Positions 4,843 to 6,389 of a DNA stretch of 6,389 bases are shown piece after piece (within the stretch, counting starts at the first letter, position 1; every line of letters starts with the position of its first letter). Made by a program: the position numbers and the translations under genes. Under the pieces are notes generated by a model, which worked only from the letters and a program-made list of their open reading frames with translations, made no database searches and had not been told where the DNA came from. The DNA is from Chloroflexales bacterium (GTDB taxonomy: Bacteria; Chloroflexota; Chloroflexia; Chloroflexales; Chloroflexaceae): assembly GCA_013336035.1 (NCBI GenBank), contig JAAXUL010000479.1, positions 1-6,389 on the forward strand. The letters run 5' to 3'.

Positions 4843-5424
4843 TCAGCTCAGACGCTCCCCTGAGGCCGCAAAGTCCACGTCCTCAACGAGCACAGCGCTA
4901 TTCTTACGCCCGGGGTAGGTCAGCCAGGTCATCGCGAGATTCAGCTCCTTGACGATATCGGCAGCCTCGACCGTGGTCCCGTCATCGAAGCGCATCGTGG
5001 CGGTGGTATGCGCATCGCTGATCAGCGTCAGATCGTACCCGCGCTCGAGCGCGCCATAGGCGGTGGCCCGGATGCACCAGTTTGTCGCCGCGCCGGCCAG
5101 CACAAGCTGGGTTGCGCCGAGCCCCTCGAGCTCGCGCTCAAGGGTCGTCTGCTCAAAGGCCGAATTGAACTGCTTCCCAATCAGCGGCTCACCCGGCAAC
5201 GGAGTCAGCTCTGGAACCCATTGCCACTGCGGGCTCCCCTTCGGCAGCTCGTCCTCATCCGCGTGCTGGACCCAGATGACCGGCACCCCCGCGGTGCGCG
5301 CGCGCTCGACGGCGCGGGCAACGTTGGCAACCACGCGCGGCGCTTCCCACGCCCCGTCCACCACCCCCACCTGCACATCGACGACGATCAGCGCCGGCCT
5401 GTGTCCCTCACGGATCGTTGCCAT
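4843..5424 (-). CDS. Isochorismatase-family cysteine hydrolase
   Basis: This 193-residue protein has the family's usual length. Its catalytic triad is in place: Asp16 in ALIVVDVQ, Lys84 in LIGKQFNSAF, and Cys117 in GAATNWCIRATA. The family includes isochorismatase, nicotinamidase, N-carbamoylsarcosine amidase and many uncharacterised amidases. The residues visible here do not identify the substrate, and a catalytic Cys favours an amidase-type reaction. The strand-helix LVLAGAATNWCIRATAYGAL and DLTLISDAHTT are typical. I chose the start MATIREGHRP because GGGAGGGAG lies a few bases upstream; the frame stays open to 5493, adding 23 unlikely residues. The gene sits 65 bases downstream of the HAD gene on the same strand, probably co-transcribed. 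Two hairpins follow its stop. Confidence 0.9.
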   Translation of the reverse strand: MATIREGHRPALIVVDVQVGVVDGAWEAPRVVANVARAVERARTAGVPVIWVQHADEDELPKGSPQWQWVPELTPLPGEPLIGKQFNSAFEQTTLERELEGLGATQLVLAGAATNWCIRATAYGALERGYDLTLISDAHTTATMRFDDGTTVEAADIVKELNLAMTWLTYPGRKNSAVLVEDVDFAASGERLS

Positions 5425-5489
5425 CGCACTCCCTCCCATCACTGACAAGCGCGCTTGTACGCCAGGAAGTCTTCCCATGCCGTACCTGA

Positions 5490-6164
5490 TCATAGCACGA
5501 CACCTATATAGAGCTTCAGGGCGAGTATCTCCTGCAGCTGGCCGATCGTGTAGCTCGCCCTGGTCGCGAGATGGTCAGGCCACGGGAGCGCCCGTCGGCA
5601 CCACACCGTGGCGAAGCCTGCACCGGCGGCACCCCCGATATCCGTGCGAGGGTTGTCGCCGACAAAGAGGCAGTCGGGATGCGGAACCCCAAGGCGCTGC
5701 GCCGCACGCTCAAAGATGATGGGCTCGGGTTTCTTGACCCCTTCCTCGGCAGAGATCAGGGTGATATCGACGAGCTCCTGTAGGCCGGTGACGTGAAGTT
5801 TCGCGCGCTGCGACGCGCTGGAGCCATTCGTGATAACGCCAAGGCGATAACCTCGAGCACAGAGTGCGGCGAGCACGGCACGAGCGTCGGCAAAGAGCTG
5901 ACAGGTGCGCCAGGCGTGCTGACGGAAATCGGCGAGCAGGACCTGGGCGGTCGTCGGAAGCGCAAACTCGGCCACTAGGGTGGTGAAGAGCTGGTGTTTG
6001 TCACCATAGCCGTGACGGTCAAGGGCGTGGAAGCGCTGACGATAGACGGGGTAGGGCACGTGTGGGGCCGCATAGCGCTGATGCTGGCCAGGAAGAAAGC
6101 CGTCAATGGTCGTAGCGCGATCCAGTAAAGTGTCATCGAGATCAAACAGGACGGCACGAATCAT
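5490..6164 (-). CDS. HAD-superfamily hydrolase (phosphatase-like, alpha-helical C1 cap)
   Basis: This 224-residue protein carries all four HAD motifs. Motif I is LFDLDDTLLD with nucleophile Asp8 and general acid Asp10. Motif II is GVITNGSS with Thr112. Motif III is the Lys in GVKKPEPIIF (Lys145). Motif IV is LFVGDNPRTDIGGA with Asp170 and Asp175. Residues about 16-95 form the helical cap between motifs I and II, as in the subfamily I phosphatases and YjjG-like enzymes. The likely reaction is dephosphorylation of a small phosphorylated metabolite or nucleotide; the substrate is not readable from sequence. MIRAVLFDLDDTL is the usual family start; an in-frame ATG seven codons earlier (6183-6185) is possible, and neither has a clear ribosome binding site. 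It is the first gene of the probable two-gene minus-strand unit. Confidence 0.9.
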   Translation of the reverse strand: MIRAVLFDLDDTLLDRATTIDGFLPGQHQRYAAPHVPYPVYRQRFHALDRHGYGDKHQLFTTLVAEFALPTTAQVLLADFRQHAWRTCQLFADARAVLAALCARGYRLGVITNGSSASQRAKLHVTGLQELVDITLISAEEGVKKPEPIIFERAAQRLGVPHPDCLFVGDNPRTDIGGAAGAGFATVWCRRALPWPDHLATRASYTIGQLQEILALKLYIGVVL

Positions 6165-6182
6165 AGGGGAGTCCAAACCCCT
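6165..6182. repeat. Short inverted repeat at the HAD gene start
   Basis: AGGGG (6165-6169, reading from the A) and CCCCT (6178-6182) form a 5-bp inverted repeat with an 8-base centre. It lies between the two candidate start codons of the HAD gene and could fold in its leader. It shares the AGGGG...CCCCT ends with the palindrome at 487-504, but such short matches are weak evidence. Confidence 0.25.
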
Positions 6183-6196
6183 CATTGGGCGAATGA

Positions 6197-6389
6197 CTAT
6201 GATCTACCACGTCTGGGCACCAGATAGTCTCGATCGGCACGCTGAAGCGTGCACGCCGGGATAGTGTAGCATGCGAGCTCGCCAGCGTGCGCGCCGACGA
6301 TCAGCAGCGGCGGAAGCTCGCCGCTCAGAATGAGCGGCTCGATCCGCTGGGCCAGCCCGCCCGCCGCCTCACCATCAGCGGCGTAGATC
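6197..6389 (-). CDS. Esterase-like alpha/beta hydrolase, partial and probably 3'-truncated
   Basis: The frame enters from the right edge and reads 63 residues before TAG at 6197-6199. The first ~36 residues, IYAADGEAAGGLAQRIEPLI and LSGELPPLLIVGAHAG, resemble from memory the start of the catalytic domain of PF00756-type esterases (enterochelin esterase-like). In those, a Tyr-x-x-Asp-Gly strand, a helix, and LPPLLxVGxH lead on toward the nucleophile Ser. The family continues for well over 100 further residues, including GxSxGG. Here resemblance stops after GAHAG; the remaining 27 residues (ELACYTIPAC, TLQRADRDYLVPRRGRS) look random and are encoded partly by a perfect hairpin at 6237-6252. I infer loss of the 3' part of the gene, so the product would lack the catalytic Ser. 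The rest lies outside the window. Confidence 0.6.
   Translation of the reverse strand, partial: IYAADGEAAGGLAQRIEPLILSGELPPLLIVGAHAGELACYTIPACTLQRADRDYLVPRRGRS
6237..6252. repeat. Perfect hairpin, REP-like palindromic unit
   Basis: GCACGCTGAAGCGTGC consists of a perfect 6-bp stem (GCACGC/GCGTGC) around a TGAA tetraloop. It lies inside the unrecognisable tail of the truncated esterase frame, about 20-35 bases after family resemblance ends. The form is like small dispersed palindromic repeats in Chloroflexota genomes, but a single copy is seen in this window. It has no T-tract on either strand, so it is a poor terminator. Confidence 0.4.

Noticed and set aside
5063..5719. A 218-codon + strand ORF opposite the isochorismatase and HAD genes.
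   Set aside because: It is Ser/Thr/Arg/Pro-rich antisense shadow across two genes with complete catalytic motifs on the other strand.
4843..6164. A NUDIX plus HAD plus isochorismatase set as a new nucleotide-salvage or defence system.
   Set aside because: NUDIX is on the other strand beyond two hairpins and a broken gene. Only the HAD and isochorismatase genes look co-transcribed, and both families are too general to imply a system.

Overview
The window is high-GC bacterial DNA that reads like a member of the Chloroflexota (Roseiflexus/Kouleothrix-like). The evidence is third codon positions that are nearly always C or G in the left half, a secreted protein with a Pro/Ser/Thr linker ending in a WAYLPAVVR-type tail of the kind I associate with Chloroflexota exported proteins, and several family resemblances judged from memory. 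This assignment is an inference; no rRNA or marker gene is present.

Left part (1-3185): the last codons of a + strand gene are followed by a strong stem-loop. Facing it is a short minus-strand membrane-anchored ORF that looks like the N-terminal stub of a larger protein. Next comes a membrane-anchored M48 zinc metallopeptidase (+, 533-1378) with a perfect 18-bp palindrome just upstream. A secreted choice-of-anchor-Y-like protein (-, 1510-2373) converges on it. A 302-bp divergent spacer leads to a stand-alone HRDC-domain protein (+, 2676-3185), which is followed by a GC-rich hairpin.

Middle part (3186-4690): this is a gene graveyard around one intact gene. In order it holds a 37-codon stub of a small conserved protein with a good ribosome binding site, an internal piece of an IS5-type (DDE_Tnp_4) transposase with a one-base frameshift, and a fragment of an HD-domain hydrolase joined directly to the transposase piece. 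The intact NUDIX hydrolase (GTG start at 3867) comes next. Last is a small single-pass membrane protein apparently split by a frameshift. None of the four broken items is obvious from long ORFs alone.

Right part (4690-6389): two hairpins lie in a convergent spacer. A minus-strand pair follows in transcription order: a HAD-superfamily phosphatase (6164-5490), then, 65 bp on, an isochorismatase-family cysteine hydrolase (5424-4843). Upstream of the HAD gene is the 3'-truncated end of an esterase-like alpha/beta hydrolase. Its reading frame loses family resemblance just before a perfect hairpin that looks like a small dispersed palindromic repeat.

The NUDIX, HAD and isochorismatase-like enzymes are all small-molecule hydrolases, but nothing shows that they form one pathway. 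I see no convincing new multi-gene system. The most informative signal is the chain of truncations and joints at 3186-4690 and at 6197-6389, which points to repeated mobile-element or recombination damage.
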